A stretch of DNA of 64,000 nucleotides from Metarhizium brunneum. Taxonomy: Eukaryota; Ascomycota; Sordariomycetes; Hypocreales; Clavicipitaceae. Position 1 is the first letter of the stretch. Each line of letters opens with the position of its first letter. Position numbers and translations under genes: made by a program. Below the pieces are notes generated by a model. The model ran no database searches and was not told where the DNA came from. It was given only the letters and a program-made list of their open reading frames with translations. The stretch spans positions 4,154,001 to 4,218,000 of the forward strand of contig NC_089422.1 of assembly GCF_013426205.1 (NCBI RefSeq). Direction: 5' to 3'. Positions 21,332-35,093 of this stretch are shown here, in pieces.

Positions 21332-24300
21332 TGGCCCGACTCGCATGGCGTCGCAAGGAGGTGTAGTTCCCTTAAACTTGACTGAAACGGGGGAAGATTA
21401 CATCCAAATGCGGAAAGACAAAGGGCCTGCTAGTGGGCGGTCAAGCGACGGAACCAGTTGATCGGGTCTTGTATTGGATTCTGGAAAATCGGCAAGGGGT
21501 GGGTGTGAGCCGGGAGGAGGGGATCCCTGGTTTGGTTTCAGGTGGTGTTCGCTGTGGAACGGGACGTGCAGGAGTCGTCTTATGACGGGGAGACGAATCT
21601 TGTTCTTCGAAAAGGGTGGGGGAGTTTGTCATACGGGTCGATGATTGCATTGTACCGTAGTCTGATGACGGGATTTCGTGTTGAGAATGCGTGGATTTGG
21701 TCGATGTCACTATGTACATACGTACAGACAGCTAGTCAGGGGTGGTGGAAGTACTGGCTGAAGAACCATATACCAATCATGTAAAGAAGGGCAAAGGGCA
21801 TGAATGAATGCAAGTTGACAACACTTGACGCTTCGCATCCAACGCCTGTGATTGGCCACGTTGTTGGTAGACTGGCCTGGCTGTAGGTCCGCAGTGGCAA
21901 CTACTGTATCTCATGCACTTGAATATAACTTCTCCCTTGTCCAATATGATTTCCTCTTCAGAACACCGGGTAATTTGTGTCATGCAGCAAAGAGTGTTAG
22001 AGCTCGTAAAAAGGATGCTCAGCCACGAGGCCAAGCACACGGAGTCGCACACCCGAGGCAGGCTGCACGTCAGCTTAGGGTTGGCTGTGACGTTTGATTA
22101 TCGCGGCGACGATGTAGATTGAACGTGGGTGGTGTTGGCAAACGAGACGTCCAGGCAGCTTACGAATCGTAAACTGGACGTATATTCCATTGGGTGGTTG
22201 GTGGAAATTTGGGCACAACGATGCATTTCTCACGCCATGTCAAGCTGTGTGCTTTGCGTTGTACATCAATTTGATGTCTGACTGGCAATCTTTTCGGTTA
22301 TAAGTCATAAATGATGGGTGAATAAATAGTCATGGCCAGGGTGTCCCTGTGTACCTGAACAAAAGTCAAGGCCGATTGGTGGGTTTGCGTGACATTCGCC
22401 TATCTGTACTGTGCTGTGTGTTGTACAATGTACATATGCATATCCGTCGAGGACATGACTAGGGGCGCCGAGCTGGTGCGAGGCCATGAACCATGCGAGA
22501 TACAATGTCTGATACAATAGAGAGACAAGATGCGCTATTCGCGACGGCATGTGAGGCACCCAATCATGGGACTGACTGCGCCAGGATGGTGAGCATGGAC
22601 CTCCGGACCGACCAGCCTGGCCGTCGAGTTATGATTATGTTGCGAATTCCTCTCGGCAGTAATACATAATAACAAGCAACTTGGGATGTGAGATAGCCCA
22701 CCCGAAATGTGACCCAACAACATACCATAGGCACACATCTCGAACGGCCCCGGACGCCGCGCCAAAACAAATCCATCCGCAACGCAGCCTGTGCCCTATC
22801 AGATGGACCAGCTGCGCAAGGCCTCCAGGCAGACAGCTGAGAGGTGAGTGAATGGGGGTGCCCGTCAGACTTGGCGTCAGTAACGACTACCAGTATTAAC
22901 CTCTGAACCAAAGGTCAGCCTCGGAGAGCCCGGGCGAACAAGGGGACAAGGGAGGCTTTGCTCAATGCAAAGACGCCGATGGGTAATCAATCAATGCACG
23001 TGTATGGACACGTATGTCGGTTTCCGTAATGCCACAGATCGTCCAGTATACTTCCTAGATATTATTATGTGAGGCGGGAGAAGAGGTCCCAGCCCGGGAT
23101 ATTTTGCGCCACCGCCATTGTTTGTATGCATGTAAACCCGGAAGATTCTTTCATTTTTATGCTTTTTTGGTCGATGATGTGGTACTTGGTTGGTACAGCA
23201 TGTCTTTGTGGTCCCCTTTGATGCCGGGTATCTTTACGGGGTATTGTACGGAGCAAGGTGTTCGTCATTGTTGGCGAACGACGGGGGGATGTCACCAGTG
23301 ACCGGCTCACGGGAGACCCTGGGGGATGGAATGGGGAACACTGCAAGGGTGATGCCCGTTGAAGGGAATTTGGAAAATTCGGGACGTAGTGGGCTCCTTT
23401 GCGCGACGGAGAGACCTGCATTTTGTTGATGGCAGAGTGAGCGCGTTTGGTCATGATGACTGAGACATGGCGATCGGAGGATCTGCAATGTTGTGCACCT
23501 CCGGGTCGACATTTTTCACCATGAGGCTTCTTGTGCTCTGTCTTGCACAGTGGCTGGAGGCATTGCTGGGTGATTGATTCCCGTGGCAAGTACGGAGTAA
23601 CGAGAGGGACTCACGCACTGTTTGTGGGTCTGATGCCCCCTTCGGTAAGACGGTCCCTCGATCTCGCACGACGGAGAGACAGAGCCTCGTCTGCAACGTC
23701 CGTGGAATGCACATTCGAGGGGTATCGCCTGCACGTTCGACGCAGTAGACCGTTTGAGGAAGACGTGCATGTGTGTGGTTTTTCTTTTCTGACGTGTAAG
23801 AATAAACCTGGTGCACGCTGCAGACCAACAATTGATCCGGGACGGGAGTAGTAGTAAACAGAGGAGGAAGAGACACAGAAAGATGACAGCTGGGTGGCCC
23901 CCAAGAGGAAGAAGGAGCAATGGCCGTGTTGATGCCCTGGGGTGTGCCCTGTGCACTCTTGGCCCCAATGGCCGCGTGCAAGAACAAGTCAAGTCAAGTG
24001 TGTTAATCAACTCTGTCGCTGCATTTCTCTCCAGCATGACAACATTTCCGACTCGCGCGTCGTCTACCACAAGTATCTACCATCCACCACGGACATCATC
24101 GTCGACATTGAAGATTGGCGCCGGCTGAGGGGAGCCCCTCCGACTCATGTCCTGCTGGACCAGACTGTGGTACACTGGTACACTGGTACCTGGCGCAAGC
24201 CACCCACCGTCTCCAACCTCTAAACGTCTTCCTCCCCTGTCAGCCCAAGACGCCAGAAACGACCGGGAATCGATGCGCCTGATTGACCGTCTGTCGACCC

Positions 24301-25530
24301 CACTCGCTTGCTCTCCGCCCATGGTTGCAATCCGCTCGATACGGCCTTGGTGACTTCATAGCTCGGCGCGCCAGCCAGCGACTATTGCTAGTCGAGACAC
24401 TTGACACTCGGGCTATCCTCCAAGTTTTGCCTCATTTACCTCCACTTTCGCCGTCCTTGATTCGTCGTTGACCCATTCTTGGCTGTTCTGGCACGCTCAT
24501 GATGGCCATGCAGCCATGACTTCCAGCCCAAGCCCACTCAAGTCCGCACACCTCCTTGGTGCAACGCCTATTTCATGTGTTGTTATCGAGTTGCCTGTAT
24601 GTACGCATCAACGTGCTTAGTACTATGCGACTCCTGCAGGCCCACGGCCTTCATGCCATTTGGTATGGCTCGGCATGGCCTGGCGTGTCAAGCAGTCCTC
24701 GTCTGCATCTCAACATGCCTGTCGTGCCTGGAGACGTGGCAGCCATGTTTCACTCTTTCCCTTCTTCAGCGTGCCTTGTCCAATGGCCATTGTGCCCCTC
24801 GACTGTAATTCATCCGGTGGCATAGCCCATATACTTAAGGAACCACTAGGCGCATGACTGGCGAGCTTCGTTCTGCACCATTCATTCTCCTTTTCCCTTT
24901 GGATAGTAGCCTCTGGTTGACTCGTTGGTTTGTTTTGGCCGTTGGTTCGACCCGGGACCAGCAACACCATCACGAACATACCCTGGCCGCGACCACGACC
25001 ACGACAACAACGACAACAACCAAGAGTCGCGCAGGGGGCCAGAGCCCACCAGAGGCGCATCACCAGATGCCCTGCCCTGCCGTGTCTGTCATTCATGCTC
25101 GCTTTTCAATCATGACGCCACGACTCGTTGCTCGCCTGGTGTAGATTCTTTCCTTCCCTTTGACCAGCATTCCTCGACTGCCCGCCTTTTGAACTCTTTA
25201 TTCTTGCGCTCGTTTGTTCGCTTCTGCCCCTCGGGTTTGTCTGCTCGTCTTGTCCGCGTTTGCCCTCATCAAGACCCTTGGGTATCCTTTGTACCATGTG
25301 GCATGGTGAGGTAGGAACTCCCCATTGATTGTCGGCTGAACATAGAGCTGCCTGTTTGGTCTTCTCTTCCTCTCGACAACCGATTAATTGCCAGGCCCTG
25401 AATTTCCGCGTTCCATCTACGTCCTATTCTTACAGGCAGGCGCCCCAGGAATTTGTCTACTCCCATCTCTTCTCTTCGCCTTTGCTGGTCATCCCTTGGG
25501 TCACCGGCACAGTTTTTCCTTTCCTACACC
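21332..25530. other. Gene-poor spacer upstream of the 25531 gene
   Basis: No gene can be supported. The left 400 bp are the HCS1 3' flank. Open frames such as 23065-23589 (-), 23451-23987 (-) and 23516-24070 (-) are overlapping and unrelated to any family I recognise. TACGGAGTA occurs at 23591-23599. The last 600 bp are pyrimidine-rich and contain ACGACC/ACAAC simple repeats (about 24985-25022), consistent with the promoter and leader of the next gene. A GGTTCGACCC at about 24952 resembles a tRNA B box but no cloverleaf can be folded around it. Confidence 0.55.
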
Positions 25531-27686
25531 ATGCCGTGGAAACCTGCTACTGGTGGCAATGGCCAAAAGCCTCGAGCTGCATCATCCAAGTCTATCCGAG
25601 GTCACATCTCTGGACCAATTCCTATCCCTGATCCTATGGATGAGGAGTTCCCCATGCGAGACCAGACAGCCACGGTAGCTAGAAACGCCGACGAAGCTTC
25701 AAGTGACTCCCATTTGATACCGCCAGAGCCCAGCAGTAACCGGAGTTATAAAGCCTCTCATTTTAGAGCTGTTTCCGCTGGAAATATAGACCCATTGATT
25801 GCACACCAGCGGCAGCACCCATTATCAGCTCCACGACGGGCATCCACCTTGCGAGGGTCTTCTGTCAGCCAACATGACCGATTTACGCGGATATCAGATC
25901 AAGCAGACGGCAGAGACAGCAAGGCTAGCAAGAACAGCAAACCTCAGCGGAAAAAGTCCACTATCAGGTCAGCATTAGGCAAACTATTCGGTCGGAAGAA
26001 GAAATCAGAGACCAATGAAAAGGCCGGCCTGCCTGATTGGAAAGCCTCTGATGCTTCTACCCTTTTATCTAATAAGCAGCATAGAAGCGTATGTTCATTT
26101 CCTGCCAAGTTCATACGCCTGGGAGTAAGCTAATGTGGCGGCACCAGGATCCGACATGGGAGCGATCAAACCAAATGAGCATCGAACCAAAACGGTCCTT
26201 CTCGATGCCCATTACCGAATTCGATCGCGCTCTCCGTTCTCACTCGATTGGCCCTGAGGATGTCATGGCCATTACGAGTGTCCGAAACTCCATCAGTGCA
26301 GATGTCAGAATGTCTGACAAGAATGTTGCCGCCTTTGAGCCCTCGACGCACCTGGCCAGTCCTCGATGGGCTGGCGGATCAAAGCTTACAGGACTGTCCC
26401 CCCGACCTGCCAGTTCTCAAGACCGAGGAACTCGAATGGCTGGCCTTGGTGATGATCCTAGTGAGATTGGACGTGCAATTTCAAGTGAGGCCCATGGCCT
26501 GAAGCGCCGTTCGAGGAGTCTGTCAGTTATGCCCAGTCTTGAACTTGCATCGCAAGGAGTCGTTCGACGTCGTAGTGCCGAAATTCGGTACTGGAGGGAG
26601 AGCTATGCCGCTCCGTTTATGTCGCCAACGTCCACAACGGCAGACGAAGAAATCAGGCAGCTGCTCTCGGGTGACACTGACGAGTTCACCTCTTCCGCCG
26701 AGCAACGCGTCGTAACACCCGAGCAGACTGTTTTGATGGAAGCAGCCGAGGCAAAGGAGGTACAGACGCCAACTTCTACTAAAACGACGGAGCCTGCAGG
26801 AGCTTCTGAGCGTCTCAGCCTAGACAGCAGAGTTGGTAGCCTCGAGACACGCATGAGCCGACTGGAGAGTATTGTTCTTCAACTTGGACAAAGTATTCCG
26901 GCCCTGCGTCAGCCGTCTACTACACAATTGCGTTCGTCGGGGGGACCGCGACAAGCGCAGCTTCAGACTCCCGACCATATCATACATTCGATGAGAATAC
27001 AACCTGGTGACTTTTCCCTTGCGGATGAGCATCGGCAGAGCACGAGCCGACCATCTACTCGACATTCTGATGCGTCCAAAATGACATTTGGGGACATCAG
27101 CGACTCAACTCCCCGCGCCACAATTCTGTCACCGGTCGATGGAGAGGCTCGCCCGAACTTTTTGGCGGCACCACGCGGGTTAGATGCCACATCAAAGAGT
27201 CGTCATGGATCACTCACATTTGAGCATTACACAAACCTGATGGCTCTCTTTGAAACGGAGCGTTCAGCACGTGAGGCTCTTGAAGCCCAGGTGAGAAGTT
27301 TGGGACGTCAAATCCAGGTTATGAGCAAAAGCATGGTATACACCAACGCAGATCAAAGTGAGTCCCCGTCACTTGACAGGTCCCTTGGTGAGGTGTCGGT
27401 TTTTGATTATGATGATGAGGACGATGAGCGGCGACATTTTGCAGCTCCTAGATTTGGGTTTACCAGTTTAGGCATGGAAGATTCTGGAACGACGGCAGAA
27501 GATGGATCGGATAAGGAGTATACGGAATCGTTCGTCACGCCTGTTGAGACTAGCAAAAGCAGTTTTGACATGTACGGCAACGAGAATGACCCCATGTTGT
27601 CAAACGGCAGGAAATTATCTCTGTCACATCTGACTATGAAGCAGCCGTTGACAACGATGCCGCAAGTTGCTACGAAAGCTGTATAA
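25531..27686 (+). CDS. Uncharacterised fungal protein with polybasic patch and two coiled coils
   Basis: Two exons, 25531-26088 and 26148-27686, give 698 aa. The 59-bp intron has GTATGT, a GCTAATG branch and CAG. I do not recognise a catalytic domain. Visible features: a long Ser/Pro/Arg-rich, probably disordered N-terminus; a polybasic patch near residues 139-158 (RKKSTIRSALGKLFGRKKK) that could bind acidic lipids or act as a nuclear signal; a short heptad region near 409-437 (SRVGSLETRMSRLESIVLQL); and a second near 549-582. An Asp/Glu-rich run follows. The layout resembles cytoskeletal or septum-associated scaffold proteins of filamentous fungi, but that is inference. It is transcribed toward OCT1 (tail to tail). 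Confidence 0.8.
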
Positions 27687-28327
27687 GTTGGAACAATTAT
27701 GAAGTTTTCTTCTTGTTTTCCTGGGTGGTTTGTTTTGACGAGCAAAGAGCGGTCGGAATTGCATGTTTATTGAATGATGAAGGAGATGGAAGATCAAGGC
27801 GGATATGGAGAACTAATATACCCCTGTAAGATAGTAGCATGGCAAGATGTTTATGAGAATATGAATGATTTTGAACTCGAAATTTGATCAAGCTGAATTG
27901 TATTCGTAACTGAATGACTTCATAGGTTCTGCATGCGGGTGTGTGCTTCGTTGCCCCACGATCAGATAATGCATCATATCATACCATGGAAGACGGCATG
28001 AGGGCATCAATGTCATGATTCCGCCTCGTGTAGTGTCTGTGGCAAGATGAAGCTCGCCTATTGACAAGTACACATTAATATACTGCAATAAACTCCGGAA
28101 CGTAGCACGATTATGGTCCTACGTATAAGAAAGGACGAGCTTTTGAACTATTTGGACCCTGGACATGTCTGTCAAGTGAGAGCCTTCTTCTCACAATGTC
28201 GGGTTTGAAAGGCAAAGACCCGATTCCCCTCCCCCCGGTCAGCGTGCTGGTATCGGCTGATACTGAATGCCTCAAACCAATTCAATGAGACGTGTGTTTC
28301 AACCTTCCAAAAACCGATGCATTCTCA
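27687..28327. other. Convergent 3' spacer
   Basis: 641 bp between the stop codons of the 25531 gene and OCT1. It is AT-rich, as expected for two 3' untranslated regions. No open frame of note and no repeat is seen. Confidence 0.55.
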
Positions 28328-30775
28328 TCAGGAGACGGAATTACGGATTGCGACACGTGCGCTCCGGGGGGAATCTGCATTTCTGTACGAAATTTGATGG
28401 TGATCCTTTATACCCCAGCTACCCACCAGAGCCATCGACTCCTCATCGCCAGCAGCCAGCCTCTCATCATTCAATGTGTCTGACAGACATCTCCAGGGAT
28501 CTCGACCCCCGCCCCATTTTAACAATTTCTGCTTCAGGCGCTCGCCGTTCTCCCTACTTATGGCGGCTTGGTCATCGCCGCCTTTGAAAACAACCCGCCA
28601 CACACGCTCTGCAAGAACCCGGTCAAAGAGGTAGCTGTAGTACGTGCTTCCGTACGAGTGCAAGTGGCCAAAGAAGCCTTGCCAGCTTGTTCCGGGGGGG
28701 TCTTTGGGCCCGTGGGCAAATGTGTGCTGGATTTCGTGGAAGATGCGGGTTGAGTCAAACGAGAGGCTTTTCACTTGGGGAGAGTGGTAGGCTTGGTCGA
28801 GCATTGCAAGAATGATTTGGTGCTCCGTGTCGATTCCTTCAAAGCGTTTAGAGAGGGTGATGCGCTCCTGGACAAGGTCGTACGAGAGGGGGCGGTCCGT
28901 CTTCCAGTGGCGGGCGAAGAGGGAGAGGACTGTGGGATCAGCTGCGAAATGTTCCATGAGGGTGGATGGCAGTTCGGCGAAGTCGGTGGCGCACCGGGTT
29001 CCCGAGACGTTTTGGAACGATGTCCGTGCGAGAATGGAGTGAATGGCGTGGCCCATTTCGTGGAAGAGTGTTTCTACAGAGTAATATGATAGGAAGGCGG
29101 GCTCACGGGCCGAATTGTTCTTGGGGAAATCGCAGACCAGAGCAATGGTGGGTAGTTGGTTGAGTTTGCCGTCACGTTGGGATGTTTCCATACCGTCGTT
29201 GGCAGCGGATTCGGGGGTGTCAAAGATGGGTGTCGCCGAGACCATGTCTTCAGTTGCTTCGTTGAGTTCGTCGGCGAGGATCTCACGAGAACATCTGACT
29301 GTGAAGTGTGCTGGGTTGGGAGACTTTTGGGGACGATAGAACAGGTCGCAGTATAAAACGGCGAGCTGTTCTCCGTCGTCCGACATGACGTCTAATCGTT
29401 TGACGTCTGGATGCCACACTTCTCCGGGCAAGGCTTCGCGCGGGACGAAGCGTACCCCATAGAGCCGATCAAAGAGTCGTGACAGACCTTGCATGACGGT
29501 GCCCACAGAAAAGAAAGCTGTTAGTTGGTCTTCGTGACGGACGCGAGAGCGCATCTCCGCCCGTACTTTCTCCATGTAGAAGTCTCTATCCCAAGCCTGC
29601 AGGTCCACTTCAGGCATGGCAAGACGTTCCCTTTTCTTTTCCGTCAGTTCAAGAAGTTCTTGCTGAACGATGGGGGCGTTGTGGTTGCGCAAAGCGAGGA
29701 GGAATTTCATAACCGAGGCCGGCGACTTGGCCATCATTCTGTCCTTGAGGGCCATGTGCCCATGGCTTTCGAACCCTGCGAGCTCGGCCAATTCTGCGCG
29801 AAGCTTCAGCATCGACTCCAGGCGTTCAATGGTGCAGTGAGATGCCGTGCGTTGCGCCAGGTAGATCTCCTTGCGCGTTTCTTCGTCGTACACACTCTGA
29901 AGAGCAGCAGCGGATTCAGGACCCGTCGTTGCAATGGATATCTGAGACCGAATCTTGAGGGTGGCGGCCAGACCAGGATACAGACCGTAAAATCTATGTG
30001 ATGGCAACATGACTTCTTTGATCTCGGGCTCCATGCCTTGTACAAAGGCAGAGCCAACGTCGCTGATGCGAGATGAAAGCTCAACGAACCGATCCCTTGC
30101 CCTCTTGGGCAAGTTGACGGCCGACTTCATAAAGTCCAGCTTGAGCAGTTCGGCAACGGTTTTCTCCTCATCTGACCAGGCAGAGGTAACTTCAGGGCAC
30201 GAAAGCGCCTTACCAAGTTGATCATTCAGACCCGTCATGGTATTTAATTGATTCATATATTGGTACACCATGGACCAGGCACCTGCCGCAGCCTGTTGAA
30301 AGCGAACATCGGGATGTGTCGTGCGTACAAAGTCGGACATGTCGAGGACTCGACAAAGCAAGTCACTCAACCGATCTAGGTCTTTGACTACCCCCTGGTA
30401 ATCCTCGGTTGTTGAGGCGCTGAGAACTCTTTGCACAAGACGTGTAGCTTTCTCGAGGTTCTTTTGGGCAAATACAAAGAATCCGTCGGGGCTTGTAAGG
30501 TATCGATTCTTGAAAAGGCCCTGACTCTTCTTTAGACTGAAGCTTGGAAACGACAGGCCACCGGACGGAGCATCGAAAAGATCGCGAAGGACGGCGTCGT
30601 CATGTCGAGAACTGACATGGTGGTCCGAAGGGGCTGAGGAACGTGTAGCCTCTGCGGCAGCTGTGGTCTCCCATCGCCGCTGTTGAAGTATCGACGTCGC
30701 CGTCGTCCCCGGCCAGGTCACGCGACGGACGCATCTGGTGCAGATCCAGAGACGATGGCTACTGGAGTTGAGCAT
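28328..30775 (-). CDS. OCT1: Mitochondrial intermediate peptidase (M3 metallopeptidase)
   Basis: A single exon of 815 aa; yeast Oct1 is 772 aa. The first 40 residues are Arg/Ser-rich with no acidic residue until later, as in a mitochondrial presequence. The zinc site HEMGH is at residues 572-576 in the context FHEMGHAIHSI, and the downstream metal ligand region follows with ELPSTLMEHF. Oct1/MIP works in the matrix and removes an N-terminal octapeptide from a subset of imported proteins after the main processing peptidase has cut, which stabilises them. The 5' flank is CT-rich on the coding strand. The C-terminus runs about 20 residues past the conserved MALVGSWGIKD end. Confidence 0.96.
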   Translation of the reverse strand: MLNSSSHRLWICTRCVRRVTWPGTTATSILQQRRWETTAAAEATRSSAPSDHHVSSRHDDAVLRDLFDAPSGGLSFPSFSLKKSQGLFKNRYLTSPDGFFVFAQKNLEKATRLVQRVLSASTTEDYQGVVKDLDRLSDLLCRVLDMSDFVRTTHPDVRFQQAAAGAWSMVYQYMNQLNTMTGLNDQLGKALSCPEVTSAWSDEEKTVAELLKLDFMKSAVNLPKRARDRFVELSSRISDVGSAFVQGMEPEIKEVMLPSHRFYGLYPGLAATLKIRSQISIATTGPESAAALQSVYDEETRKEIYLAQRTASHCTIERLESMLKLRAELAELAGFESHGHMALKDRMMAKSPASVMKFLLALRNHNAPIVQQELLELTEKKRERLAMPEVDLQAWDRDFYMEKVRAEMRSRVRHEDQLTAFFSVGTVMQGLSRLFDRLYGVRFVPREALPGEVWHPDVKRLDVMSDDGEQLAVLYCDLFYRPQKSPNPAHFTVRCSREILADELNEATEDMVSATPIFDTPESAANDGMETSQRDGKLNQLPTIALVCDFPKNNSAREPAFLSYYSVETLFHEMGHAIHSILARTSFQNVSGTRCATDFAELPSTLMEHFAADPTVLSLFARHWKTDRPLSYDLVQERITLSKRFEGIDTEHQIILAMLDQAYHSPQVKSLSFDSTRIFHEIQHTFAHGPKDPPGTSWQGFFGHLHSYGSTYYSYLFDRVLAERVWRVVFKGGDDQAAISRENGERLKQKLLKWGGGRDPWRCLSDTLNDERLAAGDEESMALVGSWGIKDHHQISYRNADSPRSARVAIRNSVS

Positions 30776-30941
30776 GTTGGGACAACGAGTGACTTGACCA
30801 GGGGAACAGCGTCGTCAAGGAATTCGAGTCGAAGGCATGCGAGACGGTGTTGTGAAACGTGGGCTAGTATGTAAGTACAAGAAAGACTTTGGAGAGGGGA
30901 TAAAGAAGGAACGGGCGTGCAATTGGAATGAAAAGAGTACA

Positions 30942-30981
30942 GAAGAGAAGAGCAGAAAAGAGAAGAGAAGAGAAGAGAAGT
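30942..30981. repeat. AGAGA purine tract
   Basis: A nearly pure purine run made of GAAGA/GAGAA units, about 170-200 bp upstream of the OCT1 ATG, so pyrimidine-rich on the OCT1 coding strand. Such tracts are common in fungal promoters and leaders. Confidence 0.75.
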
Positions 30982-31105
30982 GAAAGACGAATCGACGACT
31001 CCCGTTCTGGGGATAGTAGAACAGCAAAGTTGTACGGAGTTTTGCGGTAATGACGCCCCCCCGGTCGCCAACTTTCGGTTAATGCACGCAACAGTACTGG
31101 CTGCA

Positions 31106-31131
31106 GTGCCTCTGCAGTGCCTCTGCAGTGG
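31106..31131. repeat. TGCAGTGCCTC tandem
   Basis: Two full copies and one partial copy of an 11-bp unit containing CTGCAG. It lies in the spacer between OCT1 and the Mic26/27 gene and has no assignable function. Confidence 0.7.
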
Positions 31132-32229
31132 TGGCTCTCGGGGAGGAAGGGGTGGGGGGAGAAATATAGCGCACGACGGGCGCATTTAGGTGCATCGGGA
31201 CCCACTTTCGCCCTGCTCGAGGGAGCACATGAGTGCTTCAAGGGCTGCATGTGCTGTCCAACACCAACGCCGAGCAGCCTGGCCACCTGGTCTGACCAGT
31301 TGACATGTCCGGTTGCGCCGAGACGGGGCGGCGCCGTCCGTTCAGCCGGCCGGGTCGAGATGTGTGACCGGGAGCCACGGGTTTTCACGTGAGATACATA
31401 TGCCATGGTAAGCTGTCGAATGGATGCATGGGAGACATAGAGGGCAAATGATGCGCAGTATTCTAATTGATGTATTATTTCTACTATAATCGTTGCAAAT
31501 TAATTTGACAATATTTGATGGAGCAAACTCTCGCCGACTTACCGACACAACTCCCGCCTGCTGGCCAGCGATCGCTCTCGGCAACGTCGTTTTGGGAATT
31601 TCATGGGCGTAGAAATCCACCACAATCCACCACATGCACCAACCGGCCGCTGACCACGGCCAGGCATGCATGTCCTGGCTAAAGACCAACCAGGGTTGCA
31701 ATTTATCCAGCGCGAATTGAGGCATACATATGTATGTATTCTTTCTGTGGCGCAGATCATCTGCTAGCCATTTATGCACGAGGCAGAATCTTCATTGTTG
31801 GCCCCTTTAGTAACTGAATGAATTATGCTATGCAGGTTGAATTATCCTTTTGAGGAATGCTTGCTTTATTGGACCAGTTGACCTCAGCTCAAGTGAGCTC
31901 ACCCGCCCATCCGCCTAGCGTATCATGCTGTACTAGACATCATTTTCGGATATGTCTCTGTATGCGGCATCAATAGTATTTTCATCATCTGGTTCGTTTG
32001 AATTCAATTTGCCGCGCCTGTCAATAGGCGGCATGCCATCTGAAGACCTGCATCCGCTCTCCCTGGGTTGAAGCTTTCCTTCCGGGAGCGGAAGTGACGT
32101 CTTTCCTAGTCACGTGCCAGTCCTCGGAGGATCCAGGAAAGTGCTCCGCTACGGGCCGTTTCGACAAAGCATAGCCGCATCTGACGACAACTCTGAACAC
32201 CGCTTGACGGTTGGCCAATTGAACAGACA

Positions 32230-33120
32230 ATGGCTGCAAGAGTGCTGATGCAACGGGTGAGAACGCTTCAAGACCTTCCCAGTCACCGACCAAGGTTGCT
32301 AACAATTGCTTCCAGCGCTCCCTAGCGCCGTTGGCCACAATCGCGCTCGGTGGATTGGCTTTCGCCCCTGCGACTGTCCTGGCCGAAGGACCTGTGGACA
32401 AGGTCCGTAGAGCATCAACGCACTATCTAGTCGCCGAAGAGAGAGCTCGAAAGACTAATTGAACAACAGAAGAAACCAATCTACGACGACCTCGACGCCC
32501 CGTCCGCAAATGACGCACCCGCCCCAGCCGCCCCCATCAAGGCTCTCCAATTCTCAAAGCCTCCCGCCGAAGAAGAGCCCAAGAAGGAAAAGAAGCCACG
32601 AGGCCCCTCGCCGACGGACCGCCTCGCCGTCCACATCGGCAAAGCCCGCATGGCCCTGTATCGCTTCGCCGTCTGCACCGAAAACAAGGTCAACGAGACC
32701 ATGGACTCTGCCTTCAACCTCGAGCAGTCCTTCACCAACACGATTGCCTCGCTCGCACCCTCCCGCGAGTCCGGCGAGAAGCTCATGCCCGGCACCATCT
32801 ACGTGCTGGTCGCAGCCATGGCCGGCAGCATCCTCACGCGCAACCGCAACATCTTGCTGAGGAGCACCGTGCCGCTGGCGTTTGGTGTTGGCGCCGGATG
32901 GACAGTCTTGCCCGTGACCATGAGGAATATCTCTGATTTGTCGTGGAAGTATGAGCAACGATTCCCGGCTGTCGCGGAGACGCATGTCAATATTCGTGAG
33001 GGTCTTAGGAGGGGCATTAGCTTTGCAAAAGTACATAGTCAGGTCGGTGTACAGTATGTGGATGACAAGGTCACGGACGCCAGGGAAGCAGTAGAGGGCT
33101 GGGTGAAGCAAGGAAAATAG
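32230..33120 (+). CDS. MICOS complex subunit Mic26/Mic27 (apolipoprotein O-like)
   Basis: Three exons, 32230-32256, 32316-32402 and 32470-33120, give 254 aa. The nine-codon first exon ends at a GTGAGA donor with a GCTAAC branch and CAG acceptor. The second intron (32403-32469) has an atypical GTCCGT donor but keeps frame. The N-terminus is Arg-rich then hydrophobic (ALGGLAFAPATVLAEG), followed by KKPIYDD, a typical fungal Mic26/27 start. A second membrane span lies at about MPGTIYVLVAAMAGSIL, with a further hydrophobic stretch VPLAFGVGAGWTVLPV. Mic26/27 sit in the inner mitochondrial membrane and help shape cristae junctions, partly through cardiolipin. It converges on DUS2. Confidence 0.87.
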
Positions 33121-33509
33121 ACACGGGTAAATAAAAGGTGGACTGATGGAGACCGCTACCACCGACTTGTACCATCAAAATAGAGAAGAGGTGACTTGAA
33201 CAAACACTGAAATTTGCTTTGTTTCTACGCATTCACACAACGACATTCGCAATGGTGATGATGATGTTTGATTGTCTTCTACACCGACTTCAGTCATGAA
33301 TTTGCGAGATCTACTTCTATCTAGGTATATATGCCCATTTGAAGGAAATTGAATATTCCCTCCTTCAAGTCCTCAAACAATGAATGACGCTGTTCCTATG
33401 CGCAAAGCAGACCGCCCCGTATGCCGCCTTGAATCCAACCCCCAAACTCCAGTGATGCTGTGCCGCGTAACCGCGACACGATTAGTCCATGTTCCTCATT
33501 TAAGCAGCG
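33121..33509. other. Convergent 3' spacer between Mic26/27 and DUS2
   Basis: 389 bp between two stop codons. It contains a short GATGATGATG run and AT-rich sequence suited to polyadenylation. No gene or repeat is seen. Confidence 0.55.
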
Positions 33510-34975
<1,466 letters not shown>

Positions 34976-35093
34976 TTACTAAGCAGGGCTCTCTTATCGA
35001 CAAGCACTTTCCATGAGCTGTGGGTCAATCGAAATTTGCTGGCTGCGACGTACGGTGGGGCCAGACGCCGAAGGCAGGACCCAGAGTAAACGA

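Larger units (their letters stand above)
30776..32229. other. Divergent promoter region of OCT1 and Mic26/27
   Basis: About 1.45 kb between two head-to-head genes, both for mitochondrial proteins. The OCT1 side holds a GAGAA tandem run (about 30942-30981), one TACGGAG motif near 31033 and an 11-bp tandem (about 31106-31131). The middle (31430-32000) is AT-rich. No gene is supported; open frames on both strands overlap each other. Confidence 0.55.

Noticed and set aside
24925..24990. Possible tRNA (GGTTCGACCC resembles a B box)
   Set aside because: No T-stem, acceptor stem or A box can be matched around it; no cloverleaf forms.
32403..32430. 28-bp intron in the Mic26/27 gene ending at TAG 32430
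   Set aside because: Too short to be spliced; the 67-bp option with a CTAAT branch is preferred.
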